This document shows positions 1-12,772 of a stretch of DNA of 64,000 nucleotides, piece after piece. The stretch comes from Drosophila pseudoobscura (Eukaryota; Arthropoda; Insecta; Diptera; Drosophilidae), in NCBI RefSeq assembly GCF_009870125.1, contig NC_046681.1:6771001-6835000 (forward strand), written 5' to 3'. Position 1 is the first letter of the stretch. Every line of letters begins with the position of its first letter. The position numbers and the translations under genes are program-made. A model generated the notes under the pieces. The model was not told where the DNA came from. It made no database searches and saw only the letters and a program-made list of their open reading frames with translations.

Positions 1-3000
1 GTGTTAAGTGCCCCCCACTCCCCCCGCACTCCACCCCTTAACGAACGTCTCGCTTTCCTATGAAAATATTGACAGGCGGCCCATTCGTATGCGTAATTTG
101 CCTCAATTTATTGTTGTTTGCTCAACTTTTCCCCACCACCTCCCACCACCCATTTCTATCTGCCTCTCTTTCTCTTTAACATACTTTTTCTGGTTTCGTA
201 ATAAATCACAAAATTGGACAGAAAGTAGGGAAGAGACAGAGAGAGAGGGAGTGGGAGAGGGGGAGGGGCAGTATATCCCCTAATTGGTGTATTGATTTTG
301 GTTTTTCCTTATGGCCCAAGTGTGAAATATGGCGGGGGGAGGTGCGTTGGGATGGCGCCAGACAACAAAATAAAACTTACTTATCGGGTTAGAGGACTGT
401 AACCGTATATATATGGGATCCGTATTGATGCAACGCATTAATGGTCGAATAGCCAATGATGGATGCTATTATGCTGTATCGTACTCGATGGAGGACAGTT
501 CTACGGCGGAGCTACCAGAAATAATGAATTTACCGAGCATTAACCTGTTGAAAAACTATCAAAACTATCAAAAATGCCAAGCGATTTGCTATGAGATTCG
601 GAAATGTGTAACATAAGGTTCGATTTCAATTTATAAGATCCACTTAAATGATGAATATCCAACCGATTCTCCAGAAAAGCAATTACTCCAATAATCTTAT
701 ATGGAAAATCTCCTATCATACATCATTTGGCAGCTTTTTAGACCAATTTGTGCCATTTCTTCTGTAACGCTCTCTAATGCCCCTACTGAGAATCGTTTGT
801 CCCGGAACTTGAACATAGTTCATCGGTTCATCTCCGAACCGAACCACTCAACGAATTTCTATTGGTAAACCGCTGTTTAATGACAGATGATTTGTAGTGC
901 TAAACGATTCCAGTGCCTCTCCAACACCCACCAGAATACCATATTTGGATCCCTGTGTATTTCCCTTTATACAAATTTTCGAATAGAATTTTACGCGTAA
1001 GCATTCCGGGGATCAGCCAGCGAGTCCATAATTCACTGCAGTTTAAAATATTTAAAAACTTTCGACGCGTATATACCGCACTAATACTAGCTACCAAATA
1101 TATATGTGTGTGCAAACCCCTTGGCACCCCCAAGTCCGCCCTCGTGCCCGCTCTTCGTTCTGGTCTACTTTAATGCCGTATATCATGTGGTGTAACCATG
1201 GCCAAGGACATTCACCATATGCGAGCATGCATAAAAACGCAATAATAACAGAACCCTCCCCCCTCCCCCCTGACCGCTACCCGCCATCCGCTCCTGGCTC
1301 CCCACTCTGCCGCGCACTTGGGGGAGCAGCATCCGAAATAGCAGAAATACTTTGGTCACCGCGGGTGCGAAACATTTTTTTATGCACTTTTCCCTTCTTT
1401 TTCGGGGAAAGCTGAACAAAAAAGGAATGCCAGAAAAACAGCACAATTTTTGTGACTGGCGGCGCTTTAGCCTGGCTTTTGCTGTAAGTGTGTTCCTCTG
1501 TGGCACGGGCACGGGCACGTATACCCAGCTTCCAGCTTCCAGCCATTCAAGCCATCCCATCCGGTCCCGGCCAAAGTCTCTTTCATGCGTTTTGTCGTGC
1601 GCCATGCCCCATGCCCCATGCCCCATGCGCCATGCGGCCGCGACGGCCACAAGAGCAAGCAGGATTCCGGTATCCATCGTCATTGCCGGGTTAACAAACA
1701 CCACCCACCCAAGCACCCAAGCACCCACTCATCCACCTACACCCACACAAGCGAAGAGGAATATAAACAACAAAAAATTCTTCAGCTATAATAACCCTGA
1801 GTATCCAGAAAGTAGCAACGACTCGCTGGATTCCCTGTCCAGAACTAGAAAGCCCTTTTAAAATTAAAATAAAAACAATTTTAGACACAATTAAACTATT
1901 TTAAAGGTTCCCACAAATTGTTGTACATAAACTATTTGTAGATTAGATAAAGATATTGCTGAAACAGACTTATTACATTTAAAATAAAAAAAATTAATAC
2001 CAATAAAAACCGGAAACCACTAATTTATTGATTCAGATTATAATTTTTGAATGATCTTTCTATGTTCTTTGGTAGCGATTAGCTGCTACCTCCCAGGAGC
2101 TCCTGAAAGTAGAACAATAATCTGTTTCTTGCCGAACTCAAGATAGGGTCAATATTTTAGCTACCAAAAAAATAATCTCTATTAAATCTCCGCTGCTCAC
2201 TCCCTTGAAAATCCTGCACCAAAGAAAGAACGAAAATCCCTTAAATATTGGCAGGGTATTTTCAAAGTTTTTTCTTTTTTTTAAGTTAAGGAACAATATG
2301 TATAAAGTTTAACCGAAAGGGAGAATAGAGAATGGACCTCCTGGGCGAAGGGGAGGGGGACGGGGAGAGTTGTTGCTTCGGCGGCTTCTTGCTCCGCTCA
2401 CTCGTTCAGGATAACATCACCAAATGAGATTAGGAAGGACATTCGCGTATTTAACACGGACGGACACTGAAACTGCTACCAAAGGCAGCCGGCCCGGAGA
2501 GGAGAGCAGCTGCACTCGAAGGGAGGCAGGGACCCCGAGTGGGGGACACCGAGTATAGACAGACGGTGACGGTGGGCCAGAGGGGGAGGTGGCGGTGGAG
2601 GGCTGTGTAACTGGTAACCAGTAGGATATCCTGACTGCCTGTTAGCTGGTCTGCACAGACACTGTACTCTCTGCACAGGACCTCTGCGGGGGTCCATTCA
2701 GTGGGGTTTTTTGGCAAAACGTTCAACAGGGGAATACATGGGGGAGGGTGGGGAAGGGCCCCACTCTCTGGGGCCACAAGTCCAGTCCTGGCTGCTAATA
2801 TTGTGTACCACGCTTAGCGCCTCTGTTGTCATTGCAGGAAGTTGCAACAGTTTGAGGCATTGTAATTGCTTTTTTGTTTGTCCCTGCGAGGCACGAGACG
2901 GGGACGGTGACGGGGACGGGGAGGAGGATGGGCATGGGATGGTGCTGTGTGGGATCTGGTATTGCAGCAAATTTTTAATTAGATTTTTTGATTTTTTTTT

Positions 3001-5986
3001 CCATCTCTTTCATGGAGATTTTTTGTGTCCACCGCCCGAGGTTCTGTTTTCTGTTTTAGCAAATGACACTCGCCTCAAATTGGGTCCGGCTGGGGTGAGG
3101 GTTGAGGCAGAGTCCTTGGACAAACATATTTGTTAACGAGTTAAAGCGAAGATAAACCGGAAGTTATGGGGCATGACAAATTGTTCGATGGTTATTCTTG
3201 GGGCAAAGATTCTCCACCACAGATGCGACGAGGAGCGACTGCTTTTTGTGGTTTTCAGCCACCGACAGGGAAAAAGTTGTAAACTCCCATGAAACCCATG
3301 GCAAGAAGGGTAAAGTTTGTACAAAAGAAATGAAAATTTTTGACTGAATTTTTAAAACATTACGAGAAAACGCCAGAGGTATTTTAAGAGCCGCAAAGTT
3401 TGTTTTAAAGAATTTTGAGGGAATATGCCGACTTAATTTTATCTGAGATCACTGGAGGACATTTGCAATTAAATTAATTAAATGAAATCGCATAGAAAGA
3501 TACAAGAGCCAAGAGCCAAGAGCCAAGCCGCAGAGTAAGCCCGAAAAACAGCTGCCGAAAGTACGGCAGAGCCAAACCTCAGAGTAAACAAAAACAAAAA
3601 GAAGCATATACACAGCATTCGAGTACTCGAATGCTCGAATAATTAAATACGTTCCGAGCATTGTACGGCGGACTGCGGGGGAGTCCGTGCGGACAAAGCG
3701 AAACAAAGCACGGCCGAGCTCAGGCCAAAAAACTCGCTTCTGGGGGCTGCTGGGGGCTTCTTCTGAGGGCTCGGCCGAGGGGGAAAACTTTGCTGCAATT
3801 ATGAAATTTCAGACATTTTGATGTACACACACTGCACTACCCGGAGCCACGTGTAAGACACCACTTCCCCCTCTGCAGTGTCTCTCCTTTGTTGTCCACA
3901 ATACGCTGGGGCGGGCCGGCCAGAAAAGTTGTTTGGCTCGGAGAACACGAGACGAGTGTCCATGATATGGGAATACTCGGAACGAAACATGTATGTAAAT
4001 GTTTCTGGTCGGGGAGGCTGCCAGCCCTGCCCGGGAGTTTGTCCTGGGGTCGGGCTTCAATTAAATTGTGTGGAAATCAAATTGCGCTTCTGATTATGAA
4101 ATCAGATCCTCTTTTGGCAGCAAACTTCTGCATGGGGTGGCAAAGGGCAGCTATCACTGGGCAAAACATTAATTAAAATTCGATAATGGCCGAGGGTTGA
4201 CTCAAACCTAAACCTTAATGTTAACGTTGAAAATATTGTACAAGTACAGGTCGGGTTTCTGTTAAAATTCGGATCTGTTTCCAATTGCAACCACATATGT
4301 ACATGTCTTGTTAGCATTCGAATTTCGGTCCAGAGCGAAATATTCCGCAGTTTGTGGCCTAGAATACACTGAGAATAATATAGGATCCAACATATATTGT
4401 AATATGGAAATGTAAGGATTAAAGATAACCTTTTTTAAATTTAATTAAACTATTTTCCAAATAATTTTGCCTACATATTTCTGAGATACACAATAAGTGC
4501 AAGAGTATTTCTTATTAATTGTAACAATATTGAGATATATACATATATAAAATACAGACATTGTCTAATCAATAAGTAGAATCCATCAATAAGATGGAAT
4601 TACTTCCCCTCCATTCCGGCCCTTCCCAGAGTCTCTCTCTGTTATTATTTTTGTCAAACAAAAACCCCAACTCTTTTCAGCTCTTTTTCAAAAAGTATGC
4701 CATCTTAAGGCCAGTTGAAAGATTGATTTTGATTTGTTTTAAGATTAGTCACCGGCTAACGACCCTTTATCTGAAAATACCAATAACCCATAAAACTTAA
4801 TTGAATGAATGGTTATAAATTCCCTTGGAATTGTTATTGAAAGTACATACCTACCTACATTTCTCTGCTGCCCCCTTCGGCCCCTCGATCCGTCTGACAA
4901 ATAGAACAGCAATAATGAAAATCGAAGAGTGGAGCTGCCCGGGTCCGGGGAGCAACCACAGAGCATCAATTATAAATGCACTCGATAAATTATTTCCAAG
5001 TATAAACTTGGCTTTCAGGCACTTCAACAGCAGCATCAGCAGCCGGAGCATCTGGCCAGGTGGCAAACACACACAGACACAGACACACACACACACACAC
5101 ACAACTGACCTGATTTATACGCACACATACGAGTGGTATTAAGTACCTTTCATGTGTTTACAAAATAATTTTTGTTTGCTTAAGTTTGAAGCAAGTTTTC
5201 GAACGGAAACTATGAGTACCCGAAGACTGGAAGCTCTCTTTCTTGAGCTTTGTTTCCCGTTTTATTTTGCCTTCTTATTTGTGCGGGGACTCGGGCTCGG
5301 GCTCGTGTTGGTGTTGGTGTTGGTGTTAAGCACTTCCGTTTGGCTGCTTGGCTGATTGGCTCCTGCCCGACATGCGTTCCCCGGCCGTGCGGCAGAAGTC
5401 TACCACGGGGACCGACCTCTGTGGCTTCCAGCTGCACTTGCACCTTTTGGCTTCTGACAGTTCTCACTCCGTGCTTCCTCTCACTCTCCCACTCTCTTCC
5501 CCTCTTTCTCTTTTCTCTGCTTGATTTTTCATTAAGTTCCCCGTTGGAGTACCTGCGTAAGCCACTCCTTTGCTGCCTTTCTTCTCCCCGAGTACCGTTA
5601 GTAAGAATTATTTTCAATTAGCCCGCAACCTGACTGCGGAGCAGGAAAATTGATGAGGAACAGTTTTCCGTGTGGTTATTTTTCTTTGAGCTGAGACGCG
5701 CTGGCCATTTTTCTTATTTTTCCTGAAAAAATGCATTGGCGGTTATAATGCTTAACCAATGGCAAATCGCCAAAGCAAATATCGACAATATATGTACAAA
5801 TGTATGTGTATGTATATGTTGTGTGGATTCAAAATCCATTTGCTTTGAACTCTTTAAAGCCAAAATAAATATTATTTTATACATATATATGTATACTATT
5901 TGTGACAAATAGCTAAATAAACCACAAACGCAAAATTAAAACGAGGGCGAACGTTGTGAGTTGCTGCGGACACCGCAACTCTACGG
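1..5986. other. Intergenic or intronic DNA, no gene seen
   Basis: About 6 kb with only short, low-complexity reading frames on both strands. It contains tandem CCCATGC units near 1593-1630, G-rich runs near 2340-2370 and 2897-2940, AGAGCCA repeats near 3508-3530, and a CA repeat near 5066-5103. No frame shows a domain, splice-joined continuation or fly-like codon bias. It could be a flank or intron of a gene left of the window. Confidence 0.6.
5066..5103. repeat. (CA)n microsatellite
   Basis: Alternating AC/CA dinucleotides with two early CAGACA interruptions, about 38 bp. Typical fly spacer microsatellite. Confidence 0.9.
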
Positions 5987-7072
5987 TTATACCCGATACT
6001 AAGTCAGTATGGCTCTCCTCCGGCAGACGCCGCTAATATTTAACAACACGACAAAGAGTGCGTGCGAGAGAGACAGAAAATCAGTCTGAGCGTGACGTCG
6101 GGCGCTGCGTAGCCACTGCAAATTGATTTGTTCCTTTTGGCTATAAAAATGATCTGATCTGCTCCAGATTCACCAATCTGATAGATATGGTCATTATCTA
6201 TGATTCTGCGTTTTTAGTTTTCTCGTATCCTCAATATTGTGGATGCAACAGATTTTCGTCCTTTGTGGGGGCGGAAGGGGGTGGGGCGAAATTTTGAGAT
6301 ATACGTTTTCTAGTGAGATCTAACAGGAGTGCGGATACTAAATTTGGTTACTCTAGCTTTAATAGTCTCTGAGATTTGTGAATATCCCCAGACTTGCATC
6401 CTTTGCGGGGGCGGAAGGGGGTGTGGCAAAATTTTGAAACAAACTTGTCTCGGTCCGATATATTAGGAGTGTGGATACCAAATTTGGTTGCACTAGCTTT
6501 TATAGTCTCTGAGATCTAGGCGCTAATGTTTTACTCTAAGCAAAGCCGCCTATGCTACCTGTGTGTTAGAGAGAGACAGGGCGAGAAAAAATGAAATTGT
6601 TTTCTTGATGCTGGCTATAATAGTAATACGATCCAATTCAGATTCTGCAGTCTAAAAGATATGGTCATTCTCTACGATTCTGCGTTTCTGGTTTTATCGT
6701 ATCTTTCAAATTGTGGATGCCACAGATTTTTGCCCTTTGTGGGGGCGGAAGTGGGCGGGGCAAAGTTTTGAAATATTTTTGTAGCAGTGACATATCACAG
6801 AAGTCTGGATCCAAAACATCGTTGCTCTAGCTCTTATAGTCTTTGAGCATTAGGCGCTGAAGGGGACGGACAGACGGACAGACGGACGGACGGACAGACG
6901 GACAGACGGACGGACGGACAGACAGACATGGCTCAATCGACTCGGCTATTGATGCTGATCAAGAATATATATACTTTATGGGGTCGGAAACGATTCCTTC
7001 TGGGCGTTACACACATCCACTTTTACCACAAATCTAATATACCCCAATACTCATTTTGAGTATCGGGTATAA
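5987..7072 (+). mobile_element. Non-autonomous repeat of mini-me/DINE-like type, long copy
   Basis: The block is bounded by a perfect 14-bp inverted repeat: TTATACCCGATACT at 5987-6000 and its reverse complement at 7059-7072. Inside is a 150-260 bp module present about three times (near 6180-6385, 6386-6530 and 6610-6860). Each module has a CTTTGYGGGGGCGGAAG core, then an AAATTTTGA-like stretch, a GTGGATAC-like stretch and TATAGTCTCTGAG. A GACGGACA tract (6864-6928) follows, then a conserved tail containing GATCAAGAATATATATACTT. No transposase frame is present. The layout, a short conserved core beside a GTCY-type microsatellite, matches what is known of Drosophila mini-me/DINE elements; the exact family name is inference. 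A shorter copy lies at 12773-13139. Confidence 0.75.
6864..6928. repeat. GACGGACA tetranucleotide-type tract inside the repeat
   Basis: About 65 bp of alternating GACG and GACA units. It is the (GTCY)n proto-microsatellite expected beside the conserved core of mini-me-type elements. Confidence 0.85.
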
Positions 7073-10000
7073 TTATTATATGTACTGCACAACAAAATTA
7101 GAATATTTTTGGCAAAAATAAAATTTGTTTTCAGATCAATAAATCTAAATAAAACTAGACAGGAAAGCTAGCGTCGAGTGCCGAAAGTTTTAGTACCTTT
7201 GTAGAAGCTTTACGCATTCACCTTTTGTCTCTGTAGAGGAGAAACAAGTACGCAAATTGGTTTAATTAAGGAATATATATAAATGTTTTTTTGATCGTGG
7301 TCAGAGCTGCACTGCTTACATATGTACATATATCAGCAGCATATCAGCTGCAGCAGCAGTCGAAAGCTCAGATCAGATGCAAGCGAGGCTATGACGTACA
7401 TATATAAGCTTAGCTAAGCTGAGAGCCAGCTTTTGGGAGAGAGCTTGCTGTAATAACATATGCAAGCATATGCATGTCTTCTGTTGCTCTCCCTTTCTGC
7501 CGCGCTGCTTATCTGCTATTGATCTCGTTATGCTGTTAATATTGCTCCGCTGCAGCTGCTGTTCTCCGTCGCCAAGTAATTTGTAAGCTGGTACCCAAAA
7601 ACGTGTTGCACAGTGCTATTGACTAATGCTCTGATTAAATGTTTTAATAATTCTCACACAATATACATATGCCCACGCTAAAGCTTTGATTATGAATAAC
7701 TAATTATTTGCACCGCTTTGTTTACTGAAAATGTGCATAAAAACTGTTGAACACACATCTCATTTCAAATACGAACACATGATGGCCAAACTGGACACAA
7801 CTTCCAATATCAATTAGTTTAAGGTTAATTAATAAACATTCAACTTATTTTTCTCTCCATTTAGCCGAAACAAGTTTGTGCATGTCCCAATCTCCATTCG
7901 ATTCGATTCGATTCGATTACCTACCAACCACCCGAAAGTAGGCAGCACTTTACGGATAAGCACTCTGCCCCCCACCGCCCGGGCGCGCCCATAGCAAGGG
8001 AAACCTTTATCGCACTCGCATTCACAGCTGACAAGCCAGTAGTTTTGCTGTTGTTGTGGCTGTAGTTTTTGTTTGTTCCCCAAACAATTGCATAACAATG
8101 CGGCGGGCGTGTGAAGAATTCCGGCCCTCAACTTAAGCCTAACTGGAAAACTGGAAAGCTGGAAAAAAGGAAACCGAACACAAACTTTACCCATTTGCCC
8201 ATTCAAATGCAAATCTGGGCGCAAATCTTCAAATGACTTCGATTGGTTTTCTGGTTACGGCTTTTGTTTGCGGGAAGGACTCTGCCCCGGCGCCTCCGCC
8301 GGACAAAGGACACTCCAATCTGAGGAGCACTCCTAATCAGAGTTCAGGGCGAACATGTAAATGCATTAAAACAATGGTGACCACAGCATTTGAACGAATT
8401 CCCAAAACCGAATTGAGTAGAAGTTTAATTTGGTGCCAGGAGTCCGAGTCCTTGTTCTCTGCCACCGGGTCGAATCTTTATGAGCGAAGGTTTCATTTGC
8501 ATTTCTCTGAGAACTCGATTTCCGCTTGGTCAAGTGACATGATTGATACTCTCCACCGCCTGGCGTCTGAATGATTCCCGGGGATACCCGAGCCTGGGGC
8601 CTCGGGGGCGGGGCAGGGCGTAAACACAACACCAGGAGCTTTGACACGCCGGAGCGAGCAGCAGGAGACGGCAACATTGAGACGACCACAAGCGGAACAT
8701 GGAACAAGGAACAAGGACATGCAACCGAGCCAGGAGAACAATATATGAGGTGGCGACGTTGCAGCTCTCACAATTTTGTAAAATGATTTTTGCCTCCAGA
8801 GATGGCAGAGGCTTAAGCAAATCGTGGGCTTTGGCCAGAGTCCTTAAAGCCCCGCAGAGACTCTGGGAGCTTGGGATGCCATTGAAGTGTGTCAGGTCTA
8901 AGCACTGAACGGGATCAAGATGTTGAAAGAGACATTTGATCCCGAAAACTGCACAAAATATAACAGCAATCTAGGCATTGAAGTAAAGAGTGAGGAACTG
9001 CCACGCTGCCACACCTACGAGTGCCTATGATGGCCACCTTGACACTCGCTTTAAACTGTTTTTAGATACCCAATGCAACACACAACTACGAGTATATGTT
9101 ATATTGGTGTGTGTGTATCTCGGATGTGGCAGATTCGGCCTGTGTGCCACAAGTTGAATGCATTTGTTTGTTTGTTCTGCTGTGTACTGGTCTCCGGCTC
9201 AGACTGCAAACAATTAAGTTTGCATCTATGGAATGACACTTTTATTTCCTTGCGGCTGGCTGGCCGGGCACACCCAAAAAATGGGGCAGACATGCACGTA
9301 CCAACATGTGCCGATGTCAGTGGCAATTTCTGTTTTTTGGCAACTCCACACAGTTGGAGTTCACACACTTCTCCCCACCCGCCCGCGGCTGTCAGATGCA
9401 ATGGAGAGGAGACTTGAATAAAATGTACTTGCAATAAATTTTCCACAGCTCCATAGAGCTGTATTTATGTACATATGTGCATATATATGTGCATATTATC
9501 TGTATACGAGGCAGCTCCTGTTTTTTGGCAGGCCACAAGGCACTTGTCCGATTTAAATATTTAATCTGATTTCATGTTTCAATGCGTTCTTGGAGCATGC
9601 TACATTACAATAATGCTGGGCATATGTTAGAGTAACCGAATTTCCTTACAATTTCCTTAGAATTGCAGTGTCTGGAAGCCTCTTTAAGTGTCGTTCTGTC
9701 GTTCTGCAATTTAATTGCACTTAAAACACACTGTTTCAACGTTTGGCTGTCATCAAGCAGCTGCTCAGGAAGTTATGGCCAAGCAAATGTGGAATTAGTC
9801 AAAGTATTTAATTCTTGTGGCATTCAAGCATTGATTATTACGAATTTCAATCGAATTGACTGTCTTGATGAATGTGGCAACTAAAGTTAACAGAAACTTG
9901 TCTTCGGTAATGAGAAGTCATGGATTGGGTTGGTTCAGTATAATTAAGGAACATTTTAAAACTAATTAACACTTAGTCCTGTACAAGGACCGATCGAAGA

Positions 10001-10185
10001 CAGTATATTATTCCTTTCAATAGAGATAATACAATATTATTCGCTACTCTTCGATGAACTTTTTTGTGGTCTTTCAAGCATAGACCTGGTTCTAGGCCCG
10101 GGCTGATGAGCGGGCCTGTAGCCTGGGACCCAAGGGTCGCATCATAGAGCCTTCGAATATCAAGTATGGTGGGGCGGTGGGATGA
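7073..10185. other. Non-coding stretch with one possible old element
   Basis: No convincing gene. 7280-7600 differs in texture from its flanks. It has a TATATAAG box (7401-7408) beside the palindrome AGCTTAGCTAAGCT, then CATATGCAAGCATATGC and a T/C-rich tail; it could be a decayed LTR, but no duplicate end was found. An ATTCG repeat sits at 7896-7919. Frames at 8233-8574 and 9073-9446 are open on both strands without coding character. A GC-rich hairpin lies at 10094-10117, beyond the lipase poly(A) signal. Confidence 0.5.
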
Positions 10186-10191
10186 TTTATT
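10186..10191 (-). terminator. Poly(A) signal of the first lipase gene
   Basis: TTTATT on the plus strand reads AATAAA on the minus strand, about 85 nt past the stop codon at 10275. It is the nearest canonical signal. Confidence 0.55.
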
Positions 10192-10274
10192 GCTACTAAG
10201 TGCATTATTTTAACTACTCTGATTTTAAGGTACTTTTCAAAAGGTAAGCCTCAAGTTCCCTATCCTCCTCCGCC

Positions 10275-11601
10275 CTACAACTCTCCGGCGTCGGACCTCC
10301 TCATAACCTCCACCATTCCATCGTAGAGCATGCTGTTGACGTCATTCCCCCAAATGAAATCGACGTGATTGAACTTCTCGTAGGGAATCAGCTCGTCGTG
10401 GACCACATTGGGCAGGAGGTCGCGCAGTCGCTCCACATCGCGGACCGCGGTAAGGAGATCGTTCTTGCTGTAGTACAGGGCCACCTTGCAGTCGACATTG
10501 GCCAGGTTGTACTCTGGCGGGGTGTCGGAGCCGTGGCGGCGACGGTTCTCCGCAGCGCTGAAGTAGTCGTACTTGTAGAAGCCACCGCTGCGCACCAGCT
10601 GGGTGTAGTGTCCCAGGGACTTGAACGAGGAGCCAGCGACGTGTCGCACAAATAGCGGCACGAGGGTGGCATTCAATTGCTGGGCATCGACGCCCATCAA
10701 CTGCAAAAGGAAGTAGCTGCAGGTGTTCCTGAAGGCGAAGCTACAGATCTGATAGAACAGTCTCTGCCACACTTCGCCCTCCGGCGGAAAATCGTATATT
10801 CCCAGGGTTCTGGCGTAGAACTGAAAAATAAAGGATGGATATGAAAACTAGTAAATGTAGATAGCTTGTACTCGTACAGTCAGAGGTCGGATGTACTTCG
10901 AAGCCAACAGGACAAAGGGCGACTCAATGTAATCACAGAATACCACCGGCGCCAGAGCCTGCATCAGTTTGATCTTCTTCATGTAGCCGGGTCGCTCACT
11001 GCCCATTACCATGAAGGACGTGGTCCCCTGCGAGTGGCCAATGTAGTGGAGCTGCTGGAACCCCTTGGTCATGGCCAGAACATAGTCTATCGCGGCCGGC
11101 AGGTCGTACAGGCCGACCTCGTGGAAGGAGAAGTCCCAAAACTGGGGCATTTGCCGCTGGTAGCGCTTGTGCTTCCTCGAGTAGCGATTGCCCCGCGTGT
11201 TGAGCAGCCAAATGTCGTAGCCGAGATTACTTAGCCTGTAGGCCAGCGATTTCTTGGGTCCCAGAACGAGGTACCCAACGGAACTGTCCTCCAGGCCATG
11301 GACCATCAGCACGGGCTGCGCCCCCGGCTTCGGTATGCGATGAGCTGTGAGCACAAAGCCATCCTTGGTCGTTATTTTGTGGACCTCCGCCTTATAGCCA
11401 TACTTCCTGATCAGATCTGGCTGGAGAGGAATCATCATTAGTCAGCATTAGTGATGATGTCTCCTTTCTTACCGCCGGCAAATTAGCATCCTCTATAATA
11501 GATCTATCGTATTTGATAATATCCGAAGTCACAGTATCTAGGTGCAAGCAAAGCCAGATCACAGACCCGAACAATAGCATTAGATTCTTTCTTCTAGTCA
11601 T
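10275..11601 (-). CDS. Secreted acid lipase (AB-hydrolase, lysosomal/gastric lipase family)
   Basis: Three exons read on the minus strand: 11601-11473, 11420-10878 and 10820-10275. All junctions are phase 0 with GT-AG introns of 52 and 57 nt, giving 405 residues, normal for the family. Residues 1-26 form a signal peptide with a hydrophobic LMLLFGSVIWLCL core. The N-terminal lipase-associated segment starts at the KYGY motif, and the HGLEDSS stretch is the oxyanion region. The nucleophile elbow GHSQG places Ser173; Asp345 (SKND) and His376 (FNHVDF) complete the triad. The family hydrolyses triacylglycerols or cholesteryl esters in gut lumen, lysosome or fat body. It lies upstream of and parallel to a paralogue at 13504-15522, so tandem duplication is likely. 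D. melanogaster has several such genes (CG18301/CG18302 type); which one this matches is not determined. Confidence 0.93.
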
Positions 11602-12772
11602 TTTATTCGTTGCCCTGTTTCCCCGATGCTTCTATGGTATCTCCAACCTTCAGTTAATGCAATTTTCCACATGCACTGTCAATGCTAGAGAGACAGCCCG
11701 AATGCTAGACTGTTTGCTAGACCATAATTAATTGGCCAATCAAGATCTATTTCTATTAAAGCAGATGCATGTAAACAGATGTTCAAATTGCACTCGAACT
11801 TGAATTTGAGAACGAATTTGTTCCACTTGAATTATTTATTGCTATTTGAATATATTACTTTTAAAATATTTCGGTTTATGTGAAAGTTTAATGTAAATTG
11901 TACTTTATTCATTATATTTATTTGCGGGTCTTCAATATCCCTTGCTACATCCTGTTCACATGTCCGGTGTATTCCTTTAAAACGAGTCGTAATGTTTTTC
12001 GAATCAGAACTATTCCCGCTGCGCGATCGACTGCCACTGAGCACTGGCATCCAGTCGGATGCCTTATTTGATGGCTAATTTCAGCTGGCGAGGCTTATTA
12101 AGTCGCTCCCCTCCTTGACCCGCTCGCATTGCCGACTACTCACGAGAATCAGGGCAATTAATATGCATAATATTGTAAACTCTCATTGTTTATAATGTAT
12201 TAAACGAGTTTTTATTGGCGCCCAATGGTAGCTGCAAGTGGCAGTAGAACAAGTTAACAGTCGGATAAGGTCGGGCGAAATTGACGTGAAAGCTGGAAAA
12301 CCCAAACCAACTAGCAAATCACACATAATTGAAAAAATCTGACACTAATCAAAATTGATAGGATTTGCAATTGAATCTGCCACTAACAAGGAAATTAAGT
12401 TATTACCCTGTTGCTCTGGAGGGTGATCCATTTTCAATGAGAATTCTCAGATTGACATACCTTTTTCTCAGAAAAGTGTTGCATGGCAGTTTCTAGGTCA
12501 CTTGAAGTAAGGCAACCCTCCCAATTAACAATTGGGAGCAATTAACTGTTCCTCGGTTTTCTTAAGCGAAAATACAAATTCCTATTAAACAGCACCTGCC
12601 TAAAACAAAGTTTTAAAATAAAGTCGCGAAACAAGGAATTCCCGAAGCAGCAAAATCGATATCATCCAAAGGTCCTTTGAACTGTCACTGGCACACGGAG
12701 GAATATCCAAAGCGAAATCGCACCACAGCAGAAAAAACTTTGTGAGCCGTGGCAAGGGCCGTGGCTCTACTT
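11602..12772. other. Spacer between repeat copy and first lipase
   Basis: About 1.2 kb upstream of the lipase start. No TATA box or clear initiator was found near 11602-11760, and no coding frame. The sequence is AT-rich with nothing else recognisable. Confidence 0.5.

Noticed and set aside
1183-1861. Overlapping frames of up to 181 codons on both strands
   Set aside because: They read through CCCATGC and CACCCA repeats, are open on both strands and have no domain or splice continuation.
8233-8820. 113-codon frame and several opposing frames
   Set aside because: Similar openness on both strands, no signal of domains or fly codon bias.
10101-10117. CTGATGAG resembling a hammerhead ribozyme core
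   Set aside because: The required GAAA core strand and third stem are absent nearby; only a simple hairpin remains.
10365-11234. Plus-strand frames opposite the first lipase
   Set aside because: Shadows of the strongly GC-biased lipase exons on the other strand.
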